From contig NZ_PEFE01000001.1 of assembly GCF_002754315.1 (NCBI RefSeq), positions 930,001 to 994,000 on the forward strand: DNA of 64,000 nt, in the 5' to 3' direction. A program made the position numbers and the translations under genes. Shown one piece after another: positions 1 to 9,451 of this stretch. The notes beneath the pieces were generated by a model. That model searched no databases. It was not told where the DNA came from and saw nothing but the letters and a program-made list of their open reading frames with translations. Origin of the DNA: Flavobacterium sp. 11 (GTDB lineage Bacteria; Bacteroidota; Bacteroidia; Flavobacteriales; Flavobacteriaceae). Numbering within the stretch: position 1 is the stretch's first letter; each line of letters opens with the position of its first letter.

Positions 1-3000
1 TCAAATTAATCGTTGTTGCCGTTTGTCCCGTAATAGTTGAACCTCCATTAATACTATAACTATACGTTCCTGAAAATCCAGAGACAGTATATCGAACTGA
101 TCCTGTATTTCCAGCATTACACAATACATCGCTCAATTTACTTCCAATAACAGTGATTGGCGTAACTGAATTTACAACATAAGATTCTGAGAAATAACAT
201 CCATTTGCATCGGTAACTTTAAAAATATAAGTTCCCGGCAATAATCCAGCAAAAACACCAGTAGTATTTGAAGCTACTGAAGCTGCCGGCGAAGTAATGG
301 CATAAGTCAATATTCCTACTCCATTTGTGGCTGTAACTTTAACTGTCGTTGTTGGCGCCGTACATGTTATTGGTGCAGCCGCAAAACTTAAATCAGTTGG
401 TGGATTTAACTTTAAAACTGTAATCGTGTTTGAGTACACACACCCTTTTGCATCTTTTACGGAATACGAAATTACTTGATCTGTTCCGTTATCATTTATC
501 GTTAAGGTATTGACATTGGTATAACCGCCACCATTAAAACTGTATTGATATGGAGCTGTTCCTGAAGTAGGAACCGCTATGGTTATTGTTGCTGATTGTT
601 TCGTATTGGTCGCACTACAACTAAATGCGGTTGCACTTGCTGACGTTACTAAAGCAGTAGGTTGTGTTAAAGTAACCGTTTTTGTAATAAAACATTCTTT
701 ACTGTCTTTGATATAAAAAGTATGTGTTCCGTTGCCTAAACCTGAGAATAATGAACTCGAAACATACGTAATTCCATCGCTGCTGTAAGTATAAGGACCT
801 ACTCCTCCTGATGGAACTATTTGTACTGAACCATCAAATGCACCATTACAAGAAGGGTTACTATTTGTAGTTGTCGCTGTTATCGGAGTTAAAGAATTTA
901 CCGTTGCAGTAGCAGTAGTAATACATCCTTGAGCATCTTGTATTTGAAATTGATACGTGCTTGCAACTGCTGTTGTGTATGTAAAAGTAGTTGCTGTTGG
1001 TTGGGCTATTGTTCCTGGTCCAGTTCCTGAAAGTACCGTTATTACAAATGGAGCATTCCCTCCAGAAATGGTTCCTGATATTACAGCATTTGGATTACCT
1101 GTACAATCTAATGTCTTAGTAGTGGTAGCTACAGTAGTCAGTTGAGGTGCAATACTAACAGTAATAGCCGGCGCAGTACAACCAAAACTGTCTGTTACCA
1201 ATACCGAATGATTCCCTGCACTTACAGTATTGAATGTATTGCTGTTTTGAGCCGGAGCACCATCTAAACTATAGGTATATGGTGCAGTTCCTCCTAAAGC
1301 ATTTACTACTAATGAAGCCTGATTTAAACTATCAAAACATAAATCGGAGCTTGCGTCCAGTGATGCGGTTAAAGTTGGCGGAGCCAAAACAACAAGTGCA
1401 TCAGCATCATCGGTACAATTATTAGCATCATACCCACGAACAATGTAGGTTCCCGGTGCAACATTTGTAAAAATACCGGTATTCTGAGATGGTTGAACAT
1501 TATTGCTTCCTGTTGCATCCCATAATTCATATCTATATGCTAAAGTTCCTCCTGTCGAACTGGCCGTAATGGTTGCACCCGAAATACAGGTTGCAACTTT
1601 AGTTACAGTTGCTGTAGTGATTAATGCCGTTGGCGCAGTTATAATTTGTGTAAATGGTTTTACACACGTTCCAGTTGAGGTAGCATCATAACGAATTTGT
1701 AAATTATATGTGGCATCTGCTAATCCTGTGATTGTATAAGGAGAGGTCATTTGGGTAAACCAAGTCACGCCATTATTAATAGAATATTGAAACCCTTTTG
1801 TAGTATCAAAATTTTGGGCAGCGATTGTGATTTCTCCATTATTAGCACCGGCACAAGTTACATTCTTAAATCCTGTGATTGAAGCAGTAAAAGCTTCATC
1901 AGTAGGAATTATTACAGTAAAATCTTTGGTAGTAATACATGATTTTGGTAATTGATATACCGTGATATCATCAATTAAAGCATCATTCCCGGAATATAGT
2001 ATACTTCCAGAACGTATTTTAAATGTCAAATTAGTATTATTACCCGGATTTAGAGACAACGATTTTAGATTCCAAATCTCATTATTAGCAATTTCACCAG
2101 TTGCTTGTGAAGCTACTACTGCTCCTGAACCATCGACTAACTCTATAATGAAATCCGGTTTAGCTCCAGTTCTAGAAGTCCTTATTAAGTTAGCAAGATA
2201 CAAATCAACTTTTACGTCTTGATTTGGAATAATATCAACAATAGGTTTACTGTATAGAACCCCATAAGGTCCTGCAGCAGAGCCGATATTAACCAATAAA
2301 TACCTTCCATTTACATTCGTTCCATTACTTGTATGATCTTTAAAGTGATACCAAGCCCCTGTATTATTACTTGTTGGGTCATCAGATCTCCAAAAAAAGC
2401 TGGCTACAGAATACTGATTGTCTTCGACTGATCTAGTACCACAAGCATAAGGTGCTAACACATGTTGATCATTAAAACAATAAGCACTAGCAATCCCCGA
2501 AGTTGTAGTTGGTGCTCCAGATCCAAAATCTTCTTTCAATAAATTACTATAAGTTGGAACACTTAATAATGTATAGGAAACACTTACTGTATGCGTTCCA
2601 GAAGGCACATTTGTAAAAACATTTGACGGTATGTTCGCATTCAGAGTACCATCCAACAGATATTGATAACTATAATTGGCTCCTCCATTATTTGTTACAG
2701 TCACGGTACTGGTTGCAGTACCATCACAATTGAAAACAGCATCTTCAACCTCAATAGTTGGTTCAACCGGTTTTGGGTCAATGATGATATTTGGCATGGC
2801 ATAAATACAACCATTAGCATCTTTTATATACACCGTGTACGTTCCCGGAGCCAAGTACGCTTCATTAGTGGTTATCCAAGTAGCTTGATTGTCAAAACTA
2901 TATAAATAATAATTTGGTGCTGGAAAAGGTGTCCCGCCTTGTGGGTTGGTGATTCTTATTTTCCCTTCCCCCAAAGGTCCGCAACCGGCTAATTCAGAAA

Positions 3001-6000
3001 CTCCCGCAGAAGCCGTTAAAGCTGTTGTTGGTTGTGTTATCGTGATAACTTCAGCTGTAGAAAAACAGTCTGCACCCAACAATGAATATTTAAGAATCGC
3101 CGTATAAGTTCCTGCACTAAGGTTAGAAAAAGTTGGATTTGCCACATAGGTAACGCCATTATCAATACTATAGGCTAAAGTATACCCATTGGCATTTGTA
3201 ACATTAAATTTAATTTCTCCCGTAGTGTCATTGTAACATAGAATATTAGTTTGACTAACCGTATAAACTGGCGGCGGAATAGCAGCTACCGTAATTGTAG
3301 TTGTGGTCTTGCAGTTTTTACTGTCAAAAATGTCTATAGTATAAATACCTCCCGGAGGCAATGGATTTGTAACCGTAATTTGTGGCGTGTTTTGGAAATC
3401 GGTTGTGCTATTTACATAATACGTATATGGTGGCGTTCCTCCAACAGGATATACTGTAATTTGCCCATCTGTACAAGTCAATGGTTTAGTCAGTGCCGAA
3501 GTTGCTGTTAATAAAGGTGGTTCTATTATTTCAATATTTTCCGAATAATCACAACCATCTTCAGTCCGAACCCTCACAGTATAGATTCCCGGATTTAAAC
3601 CCGAAAATTCATATTCACTAGCCATTATTGGACCTACACTGTTGACCAATGTTCCCCCTTGGTGAATGCTAAAATAATATTGTGGACGTGCGTCATTAGC
3701 CGCCAATTTTATCGCTCCTTTATCTCCATTACAAAGTGGCTGACTGACAAATTTTGAAACCGTAAAAACTCTATTTCGGATAAGAATATCAGGAACAGTA
3801 AAAATACATGGATTGGTAACTACCCCAACTTGTTTAATATATACCGTATAGGAATTGGGCGTAGCAATAGAAAACACGTTTGAGGTTTGATAAGGACCGG
3901 CAGCATTCAAACTATATTCATATCCTGCAGGAACACCTCCAACGGTTATTTCTCCAAGGGTGCTACAGATAATATCTCTGGTGGTAACTGTTGGGCTTAA
4001 AAGGTTTTGATACACATTAAAATAAAAAACACTGTAACAGCCTCCTACATAATTTATGGTAACCCTATATTGTCCGGCAGTATTTGCCGTATAATCCGGA
4101 CCCGTACCAACTTGGTTCCAGGTACATGCTGAACTTTCATTCGCACAATTATCAACAGTAACGGCTGGACAGCTTGCCTCGTTTAATTTTTGCCAAACAA
4201 TCGATGCCGCATCACTAATCCCAGTAGTAATTGCACGGGTAGCATTGGCACCACACAGGAAAATATTAGGCAGTACTTTTCCGTTGTTCGGACAAATAGG
4301 CAATAAATCTGCAAAAGGGATAACTGGATTCGTAATGGTATTACCATAAGGAACAACGGTAATCTTTTCATTAATTGGCAAACAGGTACCCGAAGGGGTG
4401 TTTTTTACATAATAAACCCCGGTTTGAGTGGCTGTATAGGTTTGAGCGGTTCCAATAACCGGTATTCCTGTTGGACTTGTTGACCAAGAATAGCTGGCAT
4501 ATCCATCTGAGGCGGATAATACTACACTGGCTCCACACAAGACTTCGGTTCTCTCAAAGGTACAATTGGAAATATCTACTAAAAAATTAGTTGATTCAGG
4601 CGAACCTAATTTACAAGCGGTCGAAGCAAAACTCCCCTCTTCTTCAAATGTATTGGTATTAATAATACCGCTATAAGTTGCAAACGCCTGGTTCATGATC
4701 ACATTCGAACAAGCATCACTCAACATGTTACAATTGGGTACGACCTGTATGTTTAAGCGTATGGTATAAAGGGCTCCATTGACTAATACGGAACTGTTTG
4801 GGATTGTAAAAATAATGGTCCTTGTAGCTGGATCATAGGATTGTAATGTTGCTCCTCCTGAATTAGTATAATCGATATTGGTTAGAGGATTAAAGACTAT
4901 ATTCTCTGGCAGTACATCTTTTATCGTGAAATTATTCACATTATCATTACCAACATTTTGATAACTAATTTCATACGTTAAAGACTGTCCTAAAGTAACA
5001 TTGGTTCCACCAATGTCAACTCCCGAAGTATTCTTTACCAGTTTAGTCAGGTCTATTTTTGGCGCAATGATATCTACAGCATAAGCAGAGAAAAATAGAA
5101 ATACCGGATCCGCTTGACCTCTGGCCACTTGCAATGTAAAATCGGTTGATGTTTGGTTATTTTTTATATACTCCGGATTTGCTCCTACCACTTCCAATAC
5201 ACCGGTATCATATCCCAAGGTATTGGATCCGGAAGGATTTCTTGGCGTTTGAACTCCATTGGTATTTTCAATCGTAGAGCTAAAAAACTTATTGGCAGAT
5301 CTTAAGGGAGTCGTAACTTCCTTAGTGCCAAACTCCAGTTTTGTTCCCCCTTTAGGTTTATCTCCATCCAAAGCAGCATAGGCAAACTGTAAATCTACAG
5401 GACCTGATGGAGGAGTTATAAAACCTGTAACCGGAATTTTTTCAAAATGTGAATCATAAATATGGCTAAATCCATCAAAAACATTAAATGATTTCATGTG
5501 AAGGCTTGGGTCTTCATAAACCACAAAAAGAGTCCATCCGGCTGATAATCCGGTGGAGCCATTAGAACCCTCACCGGCAATTACATTAGCCACCGTATAC
5601 GTTCCCCCTGCACTTGACAAACCACTCAATAAACTGGTCACATCAGCATAACAGGCATACGGTTTATTCGCATCTGGAATTATGGGAGAACTGTTGGCAT
5701 CATAAATGAGTGTCCCATTAATATCGCTATATGTGGAAGCCCCCGGCAATTTTAGCTTTACCTTATTGATGTCTGTCCTACTACCACTTTGAAGCATTGC
5801 TCCCCAATACAAAGCAGCATAGGAAACCCTATAACAGGTGCTTAACGTCCCGTTTATTTGTGTAGGAACTGAAAGGTCTGCACTACTGGAACTGAAAGTA
5901 CTGGTATCAGAATCAATATCGATATACTTCATCGATATATCCTGATTGGATTTTGTATTATCGTTAAAAGGAAGATTGTCTTGGCCCAAAATATTATTTC

Positions 6001-6277
6001 CCGCCACAACCATACTTCCTCTGATATCTATCTTTTTTCGTATAGCAAATGTCTTGTAGGTTTGAGCATAGGATGCCTCACTCAGCAAAAACATTAGCAG
6101 TACAAAACCTGTTTTTAAAACAACAGACTTTTTGAACACATTCAATAATGAAATCCTTTCTGATTTAATCGTATGAGTGAAAAATAGAGACGCAAAAGAA
6201 AGGGCAGATTGCCTTAATACAATATAATTATTTGCCACAAATAATGCAGCAATTAGTAGGTAGTTTTTTAATTTCAT
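1..6277 (-). CDS. sprB: SprB-like giant gliding-motility adhesin (5' part, 3' end outside window)
   Basis: The reading frame stays open for 2092 codons from the ATG at 6277 to the left edge, so the gene is partial. The N-terminus has a hydrophobic stretch (residues about 5-30), then a Lys-led second hydrophobic stretch ending in SYAQ near residue 72, like a signal peptidase I site. A DUF11-like segment (LVKNTSG...LGQSLTYEISYQN) lies near residue 410. After that come many units of about 75-90 residues with a Cys, a GGT.PYTYS core and a GTYTV.I.D..GC end, the pattern of SprB repeats. In Flavobacterium johnsoniae SprB is a mobile cell-surface adhesin exported by the type IX secretion system and used for gliding. 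The upstream sprD-like and sprC-like genes give the known sprC-sprD-sprB order. The secretion CTD would lie outside the window. A TTG or GTG start at 6145/6139 would give a conventional signal peptide instead. Confidence 0.82.
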   Translation of the reverse strand, partial: MKLKNYLLIAALFVANNYIVLRQSALSFASLFFTHTIKSERISLLNVFKKSVVLKTGFVLLMFLLSEASYAQTYKTFAIRKKIDIRGSMVVAGNNILGQDNLPFNDNTKSNQDISMKYIDIDSDTSTFSSSSADLSVPTQINGTLSTCYRVSYAALYWGAMLQSGSRTDINKVKLKLPGASTYSDINGTLIYDANSSPIIPDANKPYACYADVTSLLSGLSSAGGTYTVANVIAGEGSNGSTGLSAGWTLFVVYEDPSLHMKSFNVFDGFSHIYDSHFEKIPVTGFITPPSGPVDLQFAYAALDGDKPKGGTKLEFGTKEVTTPLRSANKFFSSTIENTNGVQTPRNPSGSNTLGYDTGVLEVVGANPEYIKNNQTSTDFTLQVARGQADPVFLFFSAYAVDIIAPKIDLTKLVKNTSGVDIGGTNVTLGQSLTYEISYQNVGNDNVNNFTIKDVLPENIVFNPLTNIDYTNSGGATLQSYDPATRTIIFTIPNSSVLVNGALYTIRLNIQVVPNCNMLSDACSNVIMNQAFATYSGIINTNTFEEEGSFASTACKLGSPESTNFLVDISNCTFERTEVLCGASVVLSASDGYASYSWSTSPTGIPVIGTAQTYTATQTGVYYVKNTPSGTCLPINEKITVVPYGNTITNPVIPFADLLPICPNNGKVLPNIFLCGANATRAITTGISDAASIVWQKLNEASCPAVTVDNCANESSACTWNQVGTGPDYTANTAGQYRVTINYVGGCYSVFYFNVYQNLLSPTVTTRDIICSTLGEITVGGVPAGYEYSLNAAGPYQTSNVFSIATPNSYTVYIKQVGVVTNPCIFTVPDILIRNRVFTVSKFVSQPLCNGDKGAIKLAANDARPQYYFSIHQGGTLVNSVGPIMASEYEFSGLNPGIYTVRVRTEDGCDYSENIEIIEPPLLTATSALTKPLTCTDGQITVYPVGGTPPYTYYVNSTTDFQNTPQITVTNPLPPGGIYTIDIFDSKNCKTTTTITVAAIPPPVYTVSQTNILCYNDTTGEIKFNVTNANGYTLAYSIDNGVTYVANPTFSNLSAGTYTAILKYSLLGADCFSTAEVITITQPTTALTASAGVSELAGCGPLGEGKIRITNPQGGTPFPAPNYYLYSFDNQATWITTNEAYLAPGTYTVYIKDANGCIYAMPNIIIDPKPVEPTIEVEDAVFNCDGTATSTVTVTNNGGANYSYQYLLDGTLNANIPSNVFTNVPSGTHTVSVSYTLLSVPTYSNLLKEDFGSGAPTTTSGIASAYCFNDQHVLAPYACGTRSVEDNQYSVASFFWRSDDPTSNNTGAWYHFKDHTSNGTNVNGRYLLVNIGSAAGPYGVLYSKPIVDIIPNQDVKVDLYLANLIRTSRTGAKPDFIIELVDGSGAVVASQATGEIANNEIWNLKSLSLNPGNNTNLTFKIRSGSILYSGNDALIDDITVYQLPKSCITTKDFTVIIPTDEAFTASITGFKNVTCAGANNGEITIAAQNFDTTKGFQYSINNGVTWFTQMTSPYTITGLADATYNLQIRYDATSTGTCVKPFTQIITAPTALITTATVTKVATCISGATITASSTGGTLAYRYELWDATGSNNVQPSQNTGIFTNVAPGTYIVRGYDANNCTDDADALVVLAPPTLTASLDASSDLCFDSLNQASLVVNALGGTAPYTYSLDGAPAQNSNTFNTVSAGNHSVLVTDSFGCTAPAITVSIAPQLTTVATTTKTLDCTGNPNAVISGTISGGNAPFVITVLSGTGPGTIAQPTATTFTYTTAVASTYQFQIQDAQGCITTATATVNSLTPITATTTNSNPSCNGAFDGSVQIVPSGGVGPYTYSSDGITYVSSSLFSGLGNGTHTFYIKDSKECFITKTVTLTQPTALVTSASATAFSCSATNTKQSATITIAVPTSGTAPYQYSFNGGGYTNVNTLTINDNGTDQVISYSVKDAKGCVYSNTITVLKLNPPTDLSFAAAPITCTAPTTTVKVTATNGVGILTYAITSPAASVASNTTGVFAGLLPGTYIFKVTDANGCYFSESYVVNSVTPITVIGSKLSDVLCNAGNTGSVRYTVSGFSGTYSYSINGGSTITGQTATTINL

Positions 6278-6432
6278 TGGGGTAAAATTATTGTACCAGG
6301 CAACATTGCCTGATGGTTTTTATTTTTCCGGATTAACTCTTAGGGGCCTTGGGAATTAATCCAAAAATGTGCAAAACTGAATTTAATATTTAGAACAAAT
6401 TATTACTGTTTTTCCATAACTGATTTTATTAA

Positions 6433-9400
6433 TTAATTTTCAATTTTAGCAAGAGACATTTTACCGTTATAAGGTTTACTGCCTTTTGACTCTAATGCTT
6501 TTTTGGCTTCTTCTATGTTATCAAATTTGTTATAGTAAATGAAATATTTACTGGTATTAATATCGTAGAAGAAATCTATGTTTGTTTGTCCTGCAGCAAC
6601 TGCTTTTGTTAAAAATTCATCTCTTTTAGCAACATTATCATGTACTGCAACCACTAAATAATAACCACTTTCCACATTTTTAATATTTTTCAAAATTTGC
6701 ATATTAGACTGCTCATCACCTGAGTCAAAATCTTCTGCTTTTAAAGGAACTGAACTGAAAGCAGTCTTCTCTTTTATTAAGCTTAATGTCGCTTTATCTT
6801 TCAAATACCTACTTTGATCATTCTCAAAACCAGCGCGTTTAATTCTTCTTTTTTTCTCAATTTCAGTATCTGTTTTAATTTTTTCTAATGATGCAATCAG
6901 ATTCGTATTTGACTGCAATACTTTTAATTGTTCTTGTTTTAATGTTTCTATGGCTTTCAAATAATATTGATTCGTTTCATCCTCTTTATTCGGCACTTTT
7001 TTCAGCCTTTCTTTGTATAAATTCTCTAACTCTCTAATTTTTACGGTTTGAGTTTTATTCACCTCAACTAATTCTAATTTTAAAGCTTCTAATGCATTAT
7101 TTTCCGCAGACACGCTTTTGAAAGGCTTCGGCTCTTTGAAAATACCTTTCTCACTTAAATCATTCTCTTCTTTTAATTCTTTAAGGTCTTTTTCTTTATT
7201 GGCAACCGTTTCACCTAATCGCATTAATAATTGTTGCTGTGTGTTTTTAGATTCTTCTACTAATTTGCTTAAATCATCCATCGATTTTGTAGTGGCATCC
7301 TTTGGTGTTGCTGCTAATTTAGCTTTATTCTCCGCATCGAGTTTCGCTTGAGCAAGAGCGTCTGCTTTCGCTTTATTATCAGCATCGAGTTTTGCTTGAG
7401 CTAGTGCATCGGCTTTGGCTTTAGCATCAGCAGCAAGTTTTGCCTGTGCAAGTGCATCGGCTTTAGCTTTATTATCAGTATCCAGTTTTGCCTGCGCAAG
7501 TGCATCTGCTTTAGCTTTATTATCAGTATCCAATTTTGCCTGCGCTAGTGCATCGTCTTTGGCTTTAGTATCCGCAGCAAGTTTTGCCTGAGCAAGGGCA
7601 TCAGCTTTGGCTTTATTATCCGCATCTAGTTTCGCTTGGGCAATTGCGTCTGCTTTGGCTTTATTATCTACAGCAAGTTTTGCTTGAGCAAGTGCATCAG
7701 CTTTAGCTTTATTATCTGCATCGAGTTTTGCCTGAGCAAGGGCATCAGCTTTGACTTTTGCATCGGCAGCAAGTTTTGCCTGAGCGAGTGCATCAGCTTT
7801 AGCTTTATTATCTGCATCAAGTTTTGCCTGAGCAAGTGCATCAGCTTTGACTTTTGCATCGGCAGCAAGTTTTGCTTGAGCAAGAGCATCAGCTTTAGCT
7901 TTATTATCCGCAGCAAGTTTCGCTTGAGCAAGGGCATCAGCTTTAGCTTTAGCATCCGCAGTAAGTTTTGCTTGAGCAAGTGCGTCTGCTTTGGCTTTAT
8001 TATCAGTATCCAGTTTTGCCTGAGCTAGTGCATCGGCTTTGGCTTTTGCATCAGCAGCAAGTTTTGCTTGAGCAAGAGCAAGAGCATCAGCTTTAGCTTT
8101 TGCATCAGCAGCGATTTTTGCCTGAGTTAGTGCATCTGCTTTGGCTTTTGCATCTGCGGCGAGTTTCGCTTGAGCAACTGCATCAGGTTTAGGTTTAGTA
8201 TCTGTTGCTATTTTTGCTTTAGCAAGCGCATCTGCTTTAGCCTTGGCATCAGCAGCAAGTTTTGCTTGAGCAAGTGCATCCGCTTTAGCCTTGGCATCTG
8301 CTGCCAATTTGGTTTGGTTAAGTGAATCCGCTTTGGCTTTAGCTGCAGCATCAGCAATTTCTTTTAATTTTTGCAATCTTCTTTCCTCTTTTTGAGCTGC
8401 CAAAGCAAGTTTAAGTTCCTTTAACTTTTGAGCATCCTCAGGAGATAAAATGCTAGATTCTTTTGGTTGTGCCGGAACTGATTTTCTTACCTCTGCGGGA
8501 GGAATAATAGCTCCTTCTTCCTCATCGTCGCCATAATAGTATGAATTACTCTTAAATTTATAAGCAAAAACAACTTCGTGGGAAGAGCCAAAATTGGATA
8601 AATTCCCTATACCTTTTTCATAATTGTACTCTAAAGAAATTTTTGGAGTAATATTCAACCCTATTCCGCCGGACATCCCGTATACGCTATTATAACCCGC
8701 TTGAGCCCAAATTCCTTTGGGAATAGCAAACATCATTAATCCTGAAACAATAGTTTTATCTTTTTTAACCTCTGTTTTAAGCAAAGCCGAAAATTTACTT
8801 TTGTCAAAAAAACCATAAGTATCTAAATATCCCGTGTGCATAATGTGAGCTTGAATGCTTTGTTCAGGATCGTCTTCGACTACTTTAGAAGTTTTAAGAT
8901 TGTATAAAATCAGATTATTTACAGAAAGTCCAAAATCAAGAAAGGCAGTTCCATAGTTGATACCCGGATTTACCGTTATTAAAGCATTTGAAGGTATACT
9001 TTCTAATGATGGATCAGGATAGTTTGTAATAACCTTGCCTTTATCTAAGCCACTTTTATAAAATCCTACATTCATTCCAAAAGTTAGATTACTATCCTCT
9101 TGAAGCATGACATTATGAGCAAAGTTTGCCACAGCCCCAAAGGTGGTAAGCACACCATAATTCTGCTGGAATAATCCAACAGAAATCCCTTCATTTTCTC
9201 TGAATCTTCCAGAATAGCTCACTAAGTAGGTCTGAGGCGCATTGTCAAATTGAACCCATTGCCTTTTGTTATAAAAACTGACAATAGTGCTTTGTTCTCT
9301 AACAAAACTAAAGGTAGGATTGATCAGGAATCTATTAAACTTTAAGGAATTTCGGACGGGTAGATTAAATGAAACCACTCCATCTTCTTGAGCATAAAGC

Positions 9401-9450
9401 AGGTGTTGTGTACCGAAAAAAAGAGCTATAACTATAAAAATATTTTTCAT
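6433..9450 (-). CDS. sprD: SprD-like PorP/SprF-family protein with long Ala/Lys repeat and SPOR-like end
   Basis: This 1005-residue protein has a signal peptide ending LLYAQ near residue 20. Residues about 25-305 form a PorP/SprF-like outer-membrane barrel region (NPTFSFVREQSTIVSFYNKRQW, alternating aromatic strands). Residues about 373-710 are roughly 21 near-identical 16-residue units (consensus KADALAQAKLAADAKA), predicted to be one long helix. A further coiled-coil region follows, and the last 80 residues (GYYLVVAVHDN...SKYFIYYNKF) look like a SPOR or SPOR-like fold. PorP/SprF proteins partner with T9SS-secreted adhesins. The gene starts one base after the stop of the sprC-like gene and precedes sprB, as in the known operon. 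I infer that the barrel sits in the outer membrane and the helix spans periplasm. The assignment rests on synteny plus domain type. Confidence 0.75.
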   Translation of the reverse strand: MKNIFIVIALFFGTQHLLYAQEDGVVSFNLPVRNSLKFNRFLINPTFSFVREQSTIVSFYNKRQWVQFDNAPQTYLVSYSGRFRENEGISVGLFQQNYGVLTTFGAVANFAHNVMLQEDSNLTFGMNVGFYKSGLDKGKVITNYPDPSLESIPSNALITVNPGINYGTAFLDFGLSVNNLILYNLKTSKVVEDDPEQSIQAHIMHTGYLDTYGFFDKSKFSALLKTEVKKDKTIVSGLMMFAIPKGIWAQAGYNSVYGMSGGIGLNITPKISLEYNYEKGIGNLSNFGSSHEVVFAYKFKSNSYYYGDDEEEGAIIPPAEVRKSVPAQPKESSILSPEDAQKLKELKLALAAQKEERRLQKLKEIADAAAKAKADSLNQTKLAADAKAKADALAQAKLAADAKAKADALAKAKIATDTKPKPDAVAQAKLAADAKAKADALTQAKIAADAKAKADALALAQAKLAADAKAKADALAQAKLDTDNKAKADALAQAKLTADAKAKADALAQAKLAADNKAKADALAQAKLAADAKVKADALAQAKLDADNKAKADALAQAKLAADAKVKADALAQAKLDADNKAKADALAQAKLAVDNKAKADAIAQAKLDADNKAKADALAQAKLAADTKAKDDALAQAKLDTDNKAKADALAQAKLDTDNKAKADALAQAKLAADAKAKADALAQAKLDADNKAKADALAQAKLDAENKAKLAATPKDATTKSMDDLSKLVEESKNTQQQLLMRLGETVANKEKDLKELKEENDLSEKGIFKEPKPFKSVSAENNALEALKLELVEVNKTQTVKIRELENLYKERLKKVPNKEDETNQYYLKAIETLKQEQLKVLQSNTNLIASLEKIKTDTEIEKKRRIKRAGFENDQSRYLKDKATLSLIKEKTAFSSVPLKAEDFDSGDEQSNMQILKNIKNVESGYYLVVAVHDNVAKRDEFLTKAVAAGQTNIDFFYDINTSKYFIYYNKFDNIEEAKKALESKGSKPYNGKMSLAKIEN
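7322..8335 (-). repeat. Tandem 48-bp repeat inside the sprD-like gene (about 21 units)
   Basis: About 21 consecutive units encode 16 residues each, with consensus KADALAQAKLAADAKA. The second half of the unit varies between AADAKA, DADNKA, DTDNKA and AADAKV. One unit carries a two-residue insertion (ALALAQ). The units remain in frame. The sequence is a TolA-like Ala/Lys/Asp helix. Confidence 0.95.
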
Positions 9451-9451
9451 G

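Noticed and set aside
957..4371. Several short reading frames on either strand within the first 4.4 kb.
   Set aside because: They lie inside the long minus-strand sprB-like frame, which is open throughout and has clear repeat domains.
7636..8028. Plus-strand and other-frame reading frames inside the sprD repeat (for example 130 residues of Cys/Ser/Phe-rich sequence).
   Set aside because: They are shadows of the 48-base tandem repeat in other frames.
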